Below are positions 1 through 7,120 of a stretch of 23,209 nt of DNA, one piece after another. The first letter of the stretch is position 1. Each line of letters opens with the position of its first letter. This DNA comes from Deltaproteobacteria bacterium (lineage in GTDB: Bacteria > Desulfobacterota > Binatia > UBA9968), in the NCBI GenBank assembly GCA_016183145.1, contig JACPFE010000332.1, positions 1 through 23,209 of the forward strand, given 5' to 3'. The position numbers and the translations under genes were made by a program. The notes under the pieces were generated by a model. It saw nothing but the letters and a program-made list of their open reading frames with translations. It was not told the DNA's origin and ran no database searches.

Positions 1-2
1 GC

Positions 3-62
3 ACGGACAGCGTGCCTGGTCGTTTCCAGGTCAGCGGCAGATTTGAGGTGAACGAGATATGA
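3..62 (+). CDS. Possible C-terminal end of a protein running in from the left edge
   Basis: A plus-strand frame is open from the window edge and stops with TGA at 60-62, giving about 19 residues ending in FEVNEI. The residue mix is protein-like, and the other two plus frames also stop early. There are too few residues to name a family. It could equally be chance. A reading of the sequence to the left would decide. Confidence 0.2.
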   Translation, partial: TDSVPGRFQVSGRFEVNEI

Positions 63-67
63 TTTGC

Positions 68-355
68 TCATTGTTCAAGGCTTTCAAGTCGGCGGACGCC
101 TAGACCTAACCGCCATGCCTCTGCCATTGCTGGCATCTTGCAATGAATGATCCTGTCCTTACGTCCTCGCGACAACAAAATTTGGAAGCGATTGATAAGC
201 CGCTGCACAGAATCTTGCCTGAGGCGAATATCGTCAGTAGCAACTGCCTCGTCCGCCACCTTTCACAGCTCTCGACCGTACGCCAGCTGTATGTCATCTT
301 TCGCGTCATGCAGCGGGCAGAGGTCAAATGTAACCCAGCCGTTACTGTTGAGCAA
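68..355 (-). pseudogene. Decayed reading frame of unknown family, one internal stop
   Basis: On the minus strand the frame is open from about 355 down to a stop at 68, except for one TGA at 263-265. Read through that stop it gives roughly 95 residues. The segment before it contains NGWVTFDLCPLHDAKDD and the segment after it contains DDIRLRQDSVQRLINRFQ; both have the composition of a soluble protein. If the TGA was once a TGG codon the two halves join smoothly. I do not recognise the family. It lies just downstream of the nuclease gene, so it could be the worn end of a former neighbour. A chance open frame remains possible. Confidence 0.3.
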
Positions 356-435
356 TCAGGCTCAAGTACCAAGTTGGGCCAGAAATGCAACAACGCATGC
401 CTGGCATCGCCTTCGCCTTGAGGGCACCTGGCGCC

Positions 436-1212
436 CTATAAGTGCCATCTCGCGGTGTAAGCTTTGCAGATGCGGTCGAGCATCGCGCGGTATTCGGCGT
501 CGATGTCGATGCCAAGCGAGTTTTCTCGTGCGACACGAGGCGGGTTTACGTTGTCGATAAAAACCGGCACGAGGAGGACGTAATCGTAGGCGATCAGATC
601 GGTTCTTCCGGGCGGACGGGTTGGCAGTTCGCGGAACTTCTTCACAGTTCGCGCTGCATCCAGCGGCCGGTTAAGACTCACGGCGCGCGGGAACTTATCC
701 CAAAGTGTATTGTCCCCGCTGGATAATTGCGGCTGGATGCGCCTAACGAATTGTGTAGTCGAGAGGAACGGCTTCACACGATCAGGCACATTGAGTACTT
801 TTTCCGCAAGCCCAACGAGCACGGTCGCAACCAGGATTGCGTCGGGCTTTTTCTGATGTAGCACGCCGAGAACATCGCTCAGGTCGTCGTAACGGTTCGT
901 CCGGTTGCGGTGCGCGGTGACCACTGATTTGTTTTCTACGCAGAGACGCAGCCGGCCGAGATCCGGCCGGTTATCGTCGCCACTCGGTTCAGCTACAACA
1001 AGATCCAGTTTGCGTGCGCGACCACCGGGCGAAGGGAGATCGAACCACTCGCGGATACGGCCGGTCGTCAAATCCTGCCGGAATGGTTCACACAAGGCAG
1101 TCAGATCGCGCACAATTCCACGGCTCACCGTACCGGAGTGGTTCTCAAGCCGGTGATTGTGAAAGCCTCGAGTCCTGATCTCGGTGATGACGTCGTCAAA
1201 CGGCGTGCTCAT
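436..1212 (-). CDS. Putative type II restriction endonuclease, PD-(D/E)XK type
   Basis: The 258-residue product has no signal peptide or membrane segment. A likely nuclease core is visible: D70 in KLDLVV, a variable stretch, then E93-N94-K95 in CVENKS, which fits the D...ExK spacing of PD-(D/E)XK enzymes. It starts at an ATG at 1210-1212, only 17 bp after the stop of the adenine methyltransferase on the same strand, so the two are very likely co-transcribed, with the modification gene first. That order lets methylation precede cleavage. The target site cannot be read from sequence. The fold call rests on the motif and the neighbour; I cannot name a closer restriction family. No disruption is seen, so the gene looks intact. 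Confidence 0.68.
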   Translation of the reverse strand: MSTPFDDVITEIRTRGFHNHRLENHSGTVSRGIVRDLTALCEPFRQDLTTGRIREWFDLPSPGGRARKLDLVVAEPSGDDNRPDLGRLRLCVENKSVVTAHRNRTNRYDDLSDVLGVLHQKKPDAILVATVLVGLAEKVLNVPDRVKPFLSTTQFVRRIQPQLSSGDNTLWDKFPRAVSLNRPLDAARTVKKFRELPTRPPGRTDLIAYDYVLLVPVFIDNVNPPRVARENSLGIDIDAEYRAMLDRICKAYTARWHL

Positions 1213-1229
1213 TTTGCGCCCCGGGACGA

Positions 1230-2630
1230 TTACCCCAAGGGCAATTGCGCTTGCAAGGGTCGATCAGCAATTCCTATAAGGTGACGCCCTCCAGCAGCGA
1301 CGCGGCCTAGGTTATCGGGAACCGGCAGCCGTTGCAGGACGTGGCTCTGAAGGCGCAAGTACCCCTTGGCCGCGCGTTGACAGTTTCTTCTGAGCCACTC
1401 ATGGGCGGAGGGTGATCGCAGGTATTCGGCGATCAGGTCAATCTTTGCGGGATCCCGCGGCACGATGTAGTACAGGGAATGCCGTGGGATGACATCACCG
1501 GGCCGATCGATCCAGAAGTGCGGAATCTCGCCAATGTCCTTGCACAGTATCTTTGGGCGCAGGATATCTCGAAGCACCGGCGTCTCGTGAAACGCATACC
1601 AAGGCTTGCGCTTAACGCAGGTTCGCGCAAGCAACTGCCGCCGAACGTCGGCACTCAGCAGGTAGCTTCGGAAAGCCCCGAGCTGGCTCAGCGGCATCAA
1701 CCGCCCGTCCGGTTCATACGGGACCAGCATAACGAAACGTGATGGAAGATCGGTTAGGCCAGGAACGAGTTCCCGTCCCGCGATTGTCAGGTGTGCGAAA
1801 GGCCGGAGTGATGGGTCGAGACCCGCGGCCGGCCGGACGAACACGCGATCGGCCCCTGTTGCAACGCCACAACTCACCCGTAAGCACACGTCTGCAAGCC
1901 TTACAGTGGCATTCTCCGTTGCAACTTCTTCGATAACCGGCAACCACGAATCCCGTCCGGTTGGCAACGTCACGGCCACGGCCGTGCCGTCACGGCGCAC
2001 GACTCGCGTCTTCCCAGGCGGCAAATGACTTATGACCGTGATCGTTGGATACGTCACAAGATCGCCAAATGTGTCCTCGCTTACGAGTAGGATCTCTTCG
2101 ACATTGTGGCGAGCGAGCAAATCACGAAGTGAGCCGGCCGTCTCAACGTACAGATACTTTTCCGGTGTTATAAAAACGAGCCGGCCACCAGGGGCAAGCC
2201 GCCTCAGGGCTTCCTCGAAGAACAGAAGATACAGATCAAAGCGGCCTTTTGCCGTGGTGTACCGCGTGCGGTATCGAGCCTTCTCGCCTTCTGACAATCC
2301 CGTAATTGGCACATATGGCGGGTTACCAACGATGTAGTCGTGGGGTTTGCTACCTTCATTTAGAAAATCCGCATGCTCAATGGACACAAAGCGTAGGTGG
2401 CCATACTTCGCCCGCAGGGCTAGCAAATGGCGCGGATCCGACTCGATACCAGTGATGCGCGGAACTGGAAGCCGGCGCCGTTGGCACCATCGGATGATGC
2501 CATCGATGAATTGTCCGGTTCCGCATCCGGCGTCGAGAACTGTATTGTCGGCGGCTGGCGTCCGCCCGCGAAACAGCAGATCGACCATCGTGTCGACAGT
2601 TTCGCGGGGTGTGGGTACGAAGCCCTTCAT
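1230..2630 (-). CDS. Adenine-specific DNA methyltransferase, TaqI/Eco57I-like
   Basis: The 466-residue protein is an N6-adenine DNA methyltransferase. The S-adenosylmethionine site is motif I DAGCGTG (33-39), followed by an acidic motif II GIESDP (61-66) and HADF (86-89). Catalytic motif IV is NPPY (103-106). This order (motif I before IV, target recognition at the C-terminus) is the gamma class. Residues from about 300 on resemble the TaqI-type C-terminal specificity region, with SLYYIVPRDP followed by a stretch ending QRLPVP. It is the first gene of the minus-strand pair with the nuclease. The start ATG at 2628-2630 has little room for a ribosome site: GAAAGG abuts the ATG and a TATATT box lies 9 bp upstream, so the transcript may be nearly leaderless. 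Confidence 0.88.
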   Translation of the reverse strand: MKGFVPTPRETVDTMVDLLFRGRTPAADNTVLDAGCGTGQFIDGIIRWCQRRRLPVPRITGIESDPRHLLALRAKYGHLRFVSIEHADFLNEGSKPHDYIVGNPPYVPITGLSEGEKARYRTRYTTAKGRFDLYLLFFEEALRRLAPGGRLVFITPEKYLYVETAGSLRDLLARHNVEEILLVSEDTFGDLVTYPTITVISHLPPGKTRVVRRDGTAVAVTLPTGRDSWLPVIEEVATENATVRLADVCLRVSCGVATGADRVFVRPAAGLDPSLRPFAHLTIAGRELVPGLTDLPSRFVMLVPYEPDGRLMPLSQLGAFRSYLLSADVRRQLLARTCVKRKPWYAFHETPVLRDILRPKILCKDIGEIPHFWIDRPGDVIPRHSLYYIVPRDPAKIDLIAEYLRSPSAHEWLRRNCQRAAKGYLRLQSHVLQRLPVPDNLGRVAAGGRHLIGIADRPLQAQLPLG

Positions 2631-2639
2631 CCTTTCGGC

Positions 2640-2648
2640 AATATACCA
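2640..2648 (-). promoter_or_regulatory. Possible extended -10 promoter for the restriction-modification pair
   Basis: Read on the minus strand the bases are TGGTATATT, matching an extended -10 (TGn plus a TATAAT-like hexamer), 9 bp before the methyltransferase ATG. No good -35 is seen. The position would put the transcript start within a few bases of the ATG. Confidence 0.3.
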
Positions 2649-2691
2649 GAAAATTTAATGAAACGTAGGTAAATTTTTGCCTTTGCGAATC

Positions 2692-2725
2692 GGCAGCCCG
2701 AGAACCCAAAAATCTACGCCCCTCC
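2692..2725 (-). repeat. Short dispersed repeat, inverted mate of 4666-4698
   Basis: Read on the minus strand this 34-base segment begins GGGGCGTAGATTTTTG and ends GGGCTGCCGAT. A related 33-base segment occurs in plus orientation at 4666-4698. The two share both ends and most of the middle, so they form an imperfect inverted pair around the three-gene block at 2855-4611. Confidence 0.6.
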
Positions 2726-2854
2726 TTGATTTTGCCGCCGATTGCGCGATTATTAGCCGTTCGAAGCTCGCGTTCTGCTTGTCAAACATCCGAAATCGAT
2801 TCTCCGGTCCGGGTCGGTTCGAGAGCGAGCGAATTTCAAAAGAAGGAGGAAACG

Positions 2855-3932
2855 ATGAGCGGAGTAAGAGTGCTGGTTGGCACAAAAAAGGGCGCATTCA
2901 TTTTGACGGCGGACGGAAAGCGCGAGCGCTGGGATATCAGCGGACCTCTGTTCGCAGGCTTGGAAATCTACCATCTCAAGGGATCGCCCGCTGATCCGAA
3001 TCGGCTCTACGCTTCGCAGTCGAGCAGCTGGTTTGGGCAGATCATCCAGCGATCGAGCGACGGCGGGAAGACGTGGGAGGTGCCCGGCGGGGAGAAAATG
3101 CCCGAGCCGTACGATCCGCCGGGCAGCGTGAGCAACAAGTTTGTTTACGACACTTCTCCTGAAACTGGCAAACCCCTTACCACGCACCAATGGTACGACG
3201 GTACACCGCACCCCTGGGAGTTCAAGCGCGTCTGGCATCTGGAACCGTCACTCACCGATTCGGATACTGTTTACGCCGGCGTTGAAGACGCCGCGTTGTT
3301 CCGCAGCACCGATGGCGGCCAAAACTGGCATGAGGTTGCGGGACTACGCGGCCACGGCTCGGGACCCAAATGGCAGCCGGGAGCCGGTGGGATGTGCTTG
3401 CATACGATCCTGCTCGACCCGACCAACCGCAAACGCATCTACATCGCTATTTCGGCGGCGGGCGCATTCCGGACCGACGACGCCGGCAAGACGTGGAAGC
3501 CGATCAACCAAGGGCTGCGTTCGCAGTACATCCCAGACTCGACTGCCGAGGTCGGCCACTGCGTTCACCGCATCGCGATGCACCGCTCGCGCCCGGGCGT
3601 GCTGTTCACACGCCCACGAGCCCAATACGATCTACGTCGTACCGATCAAGAGCGACTCGGAACATTTTCCGCCCGACGGCAAGCTGCGCGTTTACCGCAG
3701 CCGCAGCGGCGGCAACGAATGGGAACCGTTGACCCAAGGCCTGCCGCAGCGCGACTGTTACGTCAACGTGCTGCGCGACGCGATGGCCGTCGATTGGCTC
3801 GACAAGTGCGGCGTCTACTTTGGCACCACCGGCGGGCAGGTGTACGCGTCGGCCGACGCGGGCGACAGTTGGGCGCCCATCGCGCAACATCTTCCGGCGG
3901 TGGTGTCCGTGGAGGTCCAGACGTTGCCATGA
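2855..3932 (+). pseudogene. Asp-box (BNR) repeat beta-propeller protein, frameshifted
   Basis: The start ATG at 2855 follows a strong AAGGAGGA site. The protein is a sialidase/VPS10-like beta-propeller without a signal peptide. Asp-box motifs are plain: SSDGGKTW (67-74), STDGGQNW, TDDAGKTW and, after the break, SADAGDSW. The first frame runs 251 residues to GVLF at about 3607. The matching continuation HAHEPNTIYVVP starts at 3609 in a different frame and ends at TGA 3930-3932. From memory of related proteins, about 30-35 residues including one more Asp-box segment belong at this point, so this looks like a deletion that also shifts the frame, not a one-base slip. Catalytic sialidase activity is not indicated; such proteins are usually of unknown function. 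The downstream gene starts inside its stop codon, so the pair was translationally coupled. An assembly error is the main alternative. Confidence 0.7.
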
Positions 3933-4225
3933 TTCGAGTCACGCTTCCGGCGCACCTGCGCAAGCTCGCGCAAGTGGACGGCGAGGTGGCGCTCGAAGTC
4001 GCTGGCCAGGTCACGCAGCGCTCGGTGCTCGACGCCCTCGAGGCGCGTTATCCGATGCTGCGCGGGACGATCCGCGACCACGTCACACAACGGCGCCGGG
4101 CGTTCGTGCGGTTCTTCGCCTGCGAGCAGGATCTGTCCCACGAACTGCCGGACGCCCCGCTGCCCGACGCGGTCGCGATGGGGGCAGAGCCTTTTCAGAT
4201 CGTGGGTGCCATCGCGGGCGGCTAG
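3929..4225 (+). CDS. MoaD/ThiS-family ubiquitin-like sulfur carrier
   Basis: The 98-residue product begins at an ATG that overlaps the stop of the BNR gene (ATGA), giving translational coupling. It starts MIRVTLPAHLRKLA and ends IVGAIAGG. The small beta-grasp size and the C-terminal Gly-Gly are the hallmarks of MoaD/ThiS proteins, whose terminal glycine is adenylated and thiocarboxylated by an E1-like enzyme. At 98 residues it is a little longer than typical MoaD (about 80). No moaE, thiG or E1-like gene lies nearby, so a role in molybdopterin or thiamine synthesis is not supported by context. Pairing with a BNR-repeat protein instead suggests a separate, uncharacterised role. Codon use is GC-rich like its neighbours in this block. 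Confidence 0.8.
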   Translation: MIRVTLPAHLRKLAQVDGEVALEVAGQVTQRSVLDALEARYPMLRGTIRDHVTQRRRAFVRFFACEQDLSHELPDAPLPDAVAMGAEPFQIVGAIAGG

Positions 4226-4248
4226 AGTCGCCACGAAGGAGACCGAAC

Positions 4249-4611
4249 ATGAACATTGCGCTGTGGATCGTTCAGGGGTTGCTCGCGGCCGTCTTTCTGT
4301 TCGCCGGTGGCATGAAGCTGGTCCTACCGATTGAGGAGATGACGAAGCAGCTGCCGCTGCCGGGCCTTTTCCTGCGGTTCATCGCCTTGTGCGAGGTGCT
4401 CGGCGCGATCGGCCTGATCCTCCCTGGGCTCCTGCGCATTCGACCGGGCCTGACAGCGCTGGCCGCCGCCGGGCTCGCGATCATCATGATCGGCGCGACA
4501 GTGACCACGCTGATGACCGGCGATGTCGCGATGGCGCTGATCCCGCTGGTGGTGGGGCTGCTCTCGGCTTTCGTCGCCTATGGGCGCTGGCGGCTGGCGC
4601 TGCGTCGCTAA
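4249..4611 (+). CDS. DoxX-family inner-membrane protein
   Basis: The 120-residue protein has about four hydrophobic segments: near the N-terminus (ALWIVQGLLAAVFLFAGGMK), around 45-60, around 67-85 and around 93-110. The N-terminal pattern LFAGGMKL and the later FIALCEVLGAIGLILPGLL are typical of DoxX/DoxD-like membrane proteins. Some family members are linked to thiol or thiosulfate oxidation; most have no known function. It starts at ATG 4249, 23 bp after the MoaD-like stop, with AAGGAG at about 4236-4241, so it is probably the third gene of the same operon. A membrane protein next to a sulfur-carrier-like protein is compatible with sulfur chemistry, but this is inference. Confidence 0.8.
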   Translation: MNIALWIVQGLLAAVFLFAGGMKLVLPIEEMTKQLPLPGLFLRFIALCEVLGAIGLILPGLLRIRPGLTALAAAGLAIIMIGATVTTLMTGDVAMALIPLVVGLLSAFVAYGRWRLALRR

Positions 4612-4665
4612 CTCACAGGTTCCTGCAATGCCGATTCCGGGCGTCGGAAATGAACCGCTTGACCC

Positions 4666-4698
4666 GGGGCGTGGACTTTTCTATTTTGGGCTGCCGAT
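4666..4698 (+). repeat. Short dispersed repeat, inverted mate of 2692-2725
   Basis: This 33-base segment begins GGGGCGTGGACTTTT and ends GGGCTGCCGAT. It resembles, with roughly three quarters or more of the bases matching, the segment at 2692-2725 read on the opposite strand. It lies about 55 bp after the DoxX stop. Confidence 0.6.
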
Positions 4699-4740
4699 CA
4701 CGATAGCTTCGAACAACCCCTTCAGGATTCAGGTGCGCCG

Positions 4741-5736
4741 ATGAAATTAATGAGACCACCCTATCAATTGGAGTTCTTGTTCATCCTAGCTGGCCTATTC
4801 TTGGTTTGTCTCGCGCAGAGAAATGCTACGGCCGCCGACAAAATACATGTGGCCTACTCGGCAATCGCCCCCACGCAGGGTGTCCTGTGGGTTGCAGAAG
4901 TAGGCGGGTTACTTACTAAGAACGGCCTTGATGCGGAGATCATCTACACGCGGGCGGCAATCGAAACACTGATTGCCGGTGAAGTTCAGTTTGGACAGAT
5001 GACGGGCGCGCTAATGTTCTCTGCCAGACTGCAAGGAGCCGACCCCGTGATGCTGGCCGGAGTGCAGGATTTCCTGAACGATCGGCTCGTCGTCCGTCCG
5101 AATATCAACTCCGTGGAGGAGTTGAAAGGCAAACGCGTAGGCGTTTTTCGTTTTGGATCGGCGTCGCACCTGCGCTTGCTGAATGTACTGCCGAGATACG
5201 GCTTGGGTGAAAGGGACGTCACTTTCCTGCAGGTCGGCGATACACCCGAACGTCTAATCGCGCTGCACGGGGGTTCGATCGATGCTACCTTGCTCTCACC
5301 GCCGGATCACTTCCAAGCGCTTCGCGGCGGCGTAAAGATTTTGCTCAATCTTCGCGATTTGAATGTTCCATACCAGGGAACCGGCTTGGTTACGACTCAG
5401 CGTTTGCTCGCTCGAAACCGTGATCTGGCAAGACGTTTTGTAAAATCATTCGTCGAAGCCATTTACCTGGTGAGGACCAATCCGACCCTATCGAAGCGGG
5501 CGTTTGCCAAATACCGGCAAACGAAAGACGACAAGCGAATCGAAGACGCTTACCAAACGCTCCGTGAGATCGTTAAGCCCAAGCCATACCCATCGCTTGA
5601 GGGTTTCAGAACGATCATCAAGGATGCGAGCGATCGAATTGCCGCGGCAAGGACGGCGAACCCGAAGGACTTTATGGATGCGAGTTTACTCGAAGAGCTC
5701 GATCGCTCCGGATATATCGACTCGCTCTATCGATAG
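4741..5736 (+). CDS. ABC-type solute-binding protein, NMT1/THI5 (SsuA-like) family
   Basis: The 331-residue product has an N-terminal signal peptide (hydrophobic core LFILAGLFLVCLA, likely cut near ATAADK at 30-33), followed by a periplasmic binding-protein type II fold. Family signs are the opening beta strand IHVAYSAI, WVAEVGGLLTKNGLDAEI, the GEVQFGQM segment, and VEELKGKRVGVFRFGS at the hinge between the two lobes. The C-terminus ends in DRSGYIDSLYR, a tail shared in style with the binding proteins at 13767 and 19921. Such proteins bind small organic molecules (sulfonates, nitrate-like anions, pyrimidine precursors, aromatic acids), and the ligand here is unknown. No permease or ATPase gene follows; instead a MetE-like enzyme lies 109 bp downstream on the same strand. 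Confidence 0.85.
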   Translation: MKLMRPPYQLEFLFILAGLFLVCLAQRNATAADKIHVAYSAIAPTQGVLWVAEVGGLLTKNGLDAEIIYTRAAIETLIAGEVQFGQMTGALMFSARLQGADPVMLAGVQDFLNDRLVVRPNINSVEELKGKRVGVFRFGSASHLRLLNVLPRYGLGERDVTFLQVGDTPERLIALHGGSIDATLLSPPDHFQALRGGVKILLNLRDLNVPYQGTGLVTTQRLLARNRDLARRFVKSFVEAIYLVRTNPTLSKRAFAKYRQTKDDKRIEDAYQTLREIVKPKPYPSLEGFRTIIKDASDRIAAARTANPKDFMDASLLEELDRSGYIDSLYR

Positions 5737-5752
5737 GTAGAGAAATGAAAAT

Positions 5753-5825
5753 TGGAGTCCTGGAGTATTGGAGTACTGGAATCTCTCGGCCCCATCACTC
5801 CAACACTCCATTACTCCATTAAGCC
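5753..5825 (+). repeat. Inverted repeat built from tandem 8-base units
   Basis: Four 8-base units of the form TGGAGTNN occupy 5753-5784. After a 9-base gap, four units of the complementary form NNNACTCC occupy 5794-5825 (the outermost unit on each side is degenerate). The arms can pair to an imperfect hairpin of about 32 bp. It fills most of the gap between the binding protein and the MetE-like gene and ends about 20 bp before that gene's ATG. No T-run follows, so a classical terminator is unlikely. Confidence 0.8.
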
Positions 5826-5845
5826 AGTCTTCAAGCGGAGGCCAT

Positions 5846-7006
5846 ATGAAGCGAAGCACGAAACGGATCATGACCACCCACGCGGGCAGTCTGGCGCGGC
5901 CGAAGGATCTCCTCGAAATGATGGATGCCAAACTTCGCGGCAAGCCCTACGACCAGGAAGCTTACGCCAACCGGATTCGCGGCGCCGTGGCCGAGATGGT
6001 GCGCCAGCAAGTGGAATGCGGCGTCGACATCGTGACCGACGGTGAGCAAAGCAAGCCGAGTTTCAACGCTTATCTGGTCGAACGGCTCACCGGCATCGAA
6101 CCGGTGGCGAGTTCCGAGGAGCGAATCGCCGCGCGCATGAAGACCGATGAGGCACGCGCCTTTCCAGAATATTACGAAAAGTATTTCGCTGAGCATATGT
6201 GCGGCGTCGGGCCGAATCTGCCGGTCGCTTGCACCGGGCCGATCACCTACAAAGGACAGCAAGCGGTGCAAACGGACATTGAGAATTTACGGGCGGCGTT
6301 CAACGGTCTAAGTCCCGAAGAGGTTTTCATGCCGGCCATCGCTCCGGGCTTTTTTAGCAATCAATATTATCGTACGGAGGAAGAATTTCAGTATGCGTTG
6401 GCCGAAGCGCTGCGCGTGGAATATCTTGCGATCGTCGACGCGGGCTTCATCCTGCAAATCGATGACCCTTCATTAACGCGGCTTTATCGGACCGAGCCTT
6501 CGTTGACTGTCGCCGAGCGGGTCCGCGACGCGGAGATTTACATCGAGGCGCTGAATCACGCGCTGCGCGGCATTCCTGAGGCGAAGATTCGCTATCACAC
6601 CTGCTACGGCATCAACGAGGGACCGCGCGTCTTCGATATCCCGCTTAAAGATATCATCGGTCTCATGCTCAAGGTGAACGCCGAAGCCATTTCGTTCGAG
6701 GCGGCAAATCCGCGCCATGAGCACGAGTGGCGCCTTTGGGAAAACATCAAGCTTCCGGCGGGTAAGATACTTATTCCCGGCGTCATTACCCATTGCAGCA
6801 ACATCGTCGAGCATCCTGAATTGGTCGCCGAGCGGATCATCAGATACGCCAAGCTCGTAGGACGGGAGAACGTGATCGGAGGCAGCGACTGCGGCTTTTC
6901 CTCGCAAGCGACATTTACCCCTGAGATTCATCCTACTGTAGTGTGGGCAAAGTTTAAGGCGATGGCGGAAGGCGCGAAGATCGCCACCAAACAACTATGG
7001 TCGTGA
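5846..7006 (+). CDS. MetE-like (cobalamin-independent methionine synthase C-domain) methyltransferase
   Basis: The 386-residue protein matches the catalytic C-terminal barrel of cobalamin-independent methionine synthase and lacks the N-terminal half of classical MetE (about 750 residues). The zinc site is complete: H251 and C253 in RYHTCYG, E285 in SFEAANP, and C349 in GGSDCGF. The substrate-side start IMTTHAGSLARP and EQSKPSF also fit. Proteins of this short type act as methyl transferases between small-molecule donors and thiols, and many are annotated loosely as methionine synthase II. The chosen ATG at 5846 has GGAG at 5837-5840. Its position after a solute-binding protein suggests a methylated import substrate and a degradative rather than methionine-making role; that is inference. 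Confidence 0.85.
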   Translation: MKRSTKRIMTTHAGSLARPKDLLEMMDAKLRGKPYDQEAYANRIRGAVAEMVRQQVECGVDIVTDGEQSKPSFNAYLVERLTGIEPVASSEERIAARMKTDEARAFPEYYEKYFAEHMCGVGPNLPVACTGPITYKGQQAVQTDIENLRAAFNGLSPEEVFMPAIAPGFFSNQYYRTEEEFQYALAEALRVEYLAIVDAGFILQIDDPSLTRLYRTEPSLTVAERVRDAEIYIEALNHALRGIPEAKIRYHTCYGINEGPRVFDIPLKDIIGLMLKVNAEAISFEAANPRHEHEWRLWENIKLPAGKILIPGVITHCSNIVEHPELVAERIIRYAKLVGRENVIGGSDCGFSSQATFTPEIHPTVVWAKFKAMAEGAKIATKQLWS

Positions 7007-7120
7007 TCCTAGTTGGATCGTGAATCCGTTCCAATTGAGACAAACGTGCAAATCATCAATCCCACCAAATCCCGTTCATGGTCCCTGAACACGCGCGCCG
7101 TGCAGGCTATAGGTTTGCCG

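Noticed and set aside
2726..4225. A single 499-residue fusion of BNR protein and MoaD-like protein
   Set aside because: The middle 100 residues are an Arg-rich out-of-frame translation; the true BNR continuation lies in another frame to 3932, and the MoaD-like gene has its own ATG at 3929.
5753..5825. Short regular repeats suggesting a CRISPR array
   Set aside because: The units are 8 bases with no spacers and the second half is the reverse complement of the first.
7000..7030. Hairpin over the MetE-like stop codon (GATCC-TAGTT-GGATC) as a terminator
   Set aside because: The stem is short, extended only by G-U pairs, and no T-run follows.
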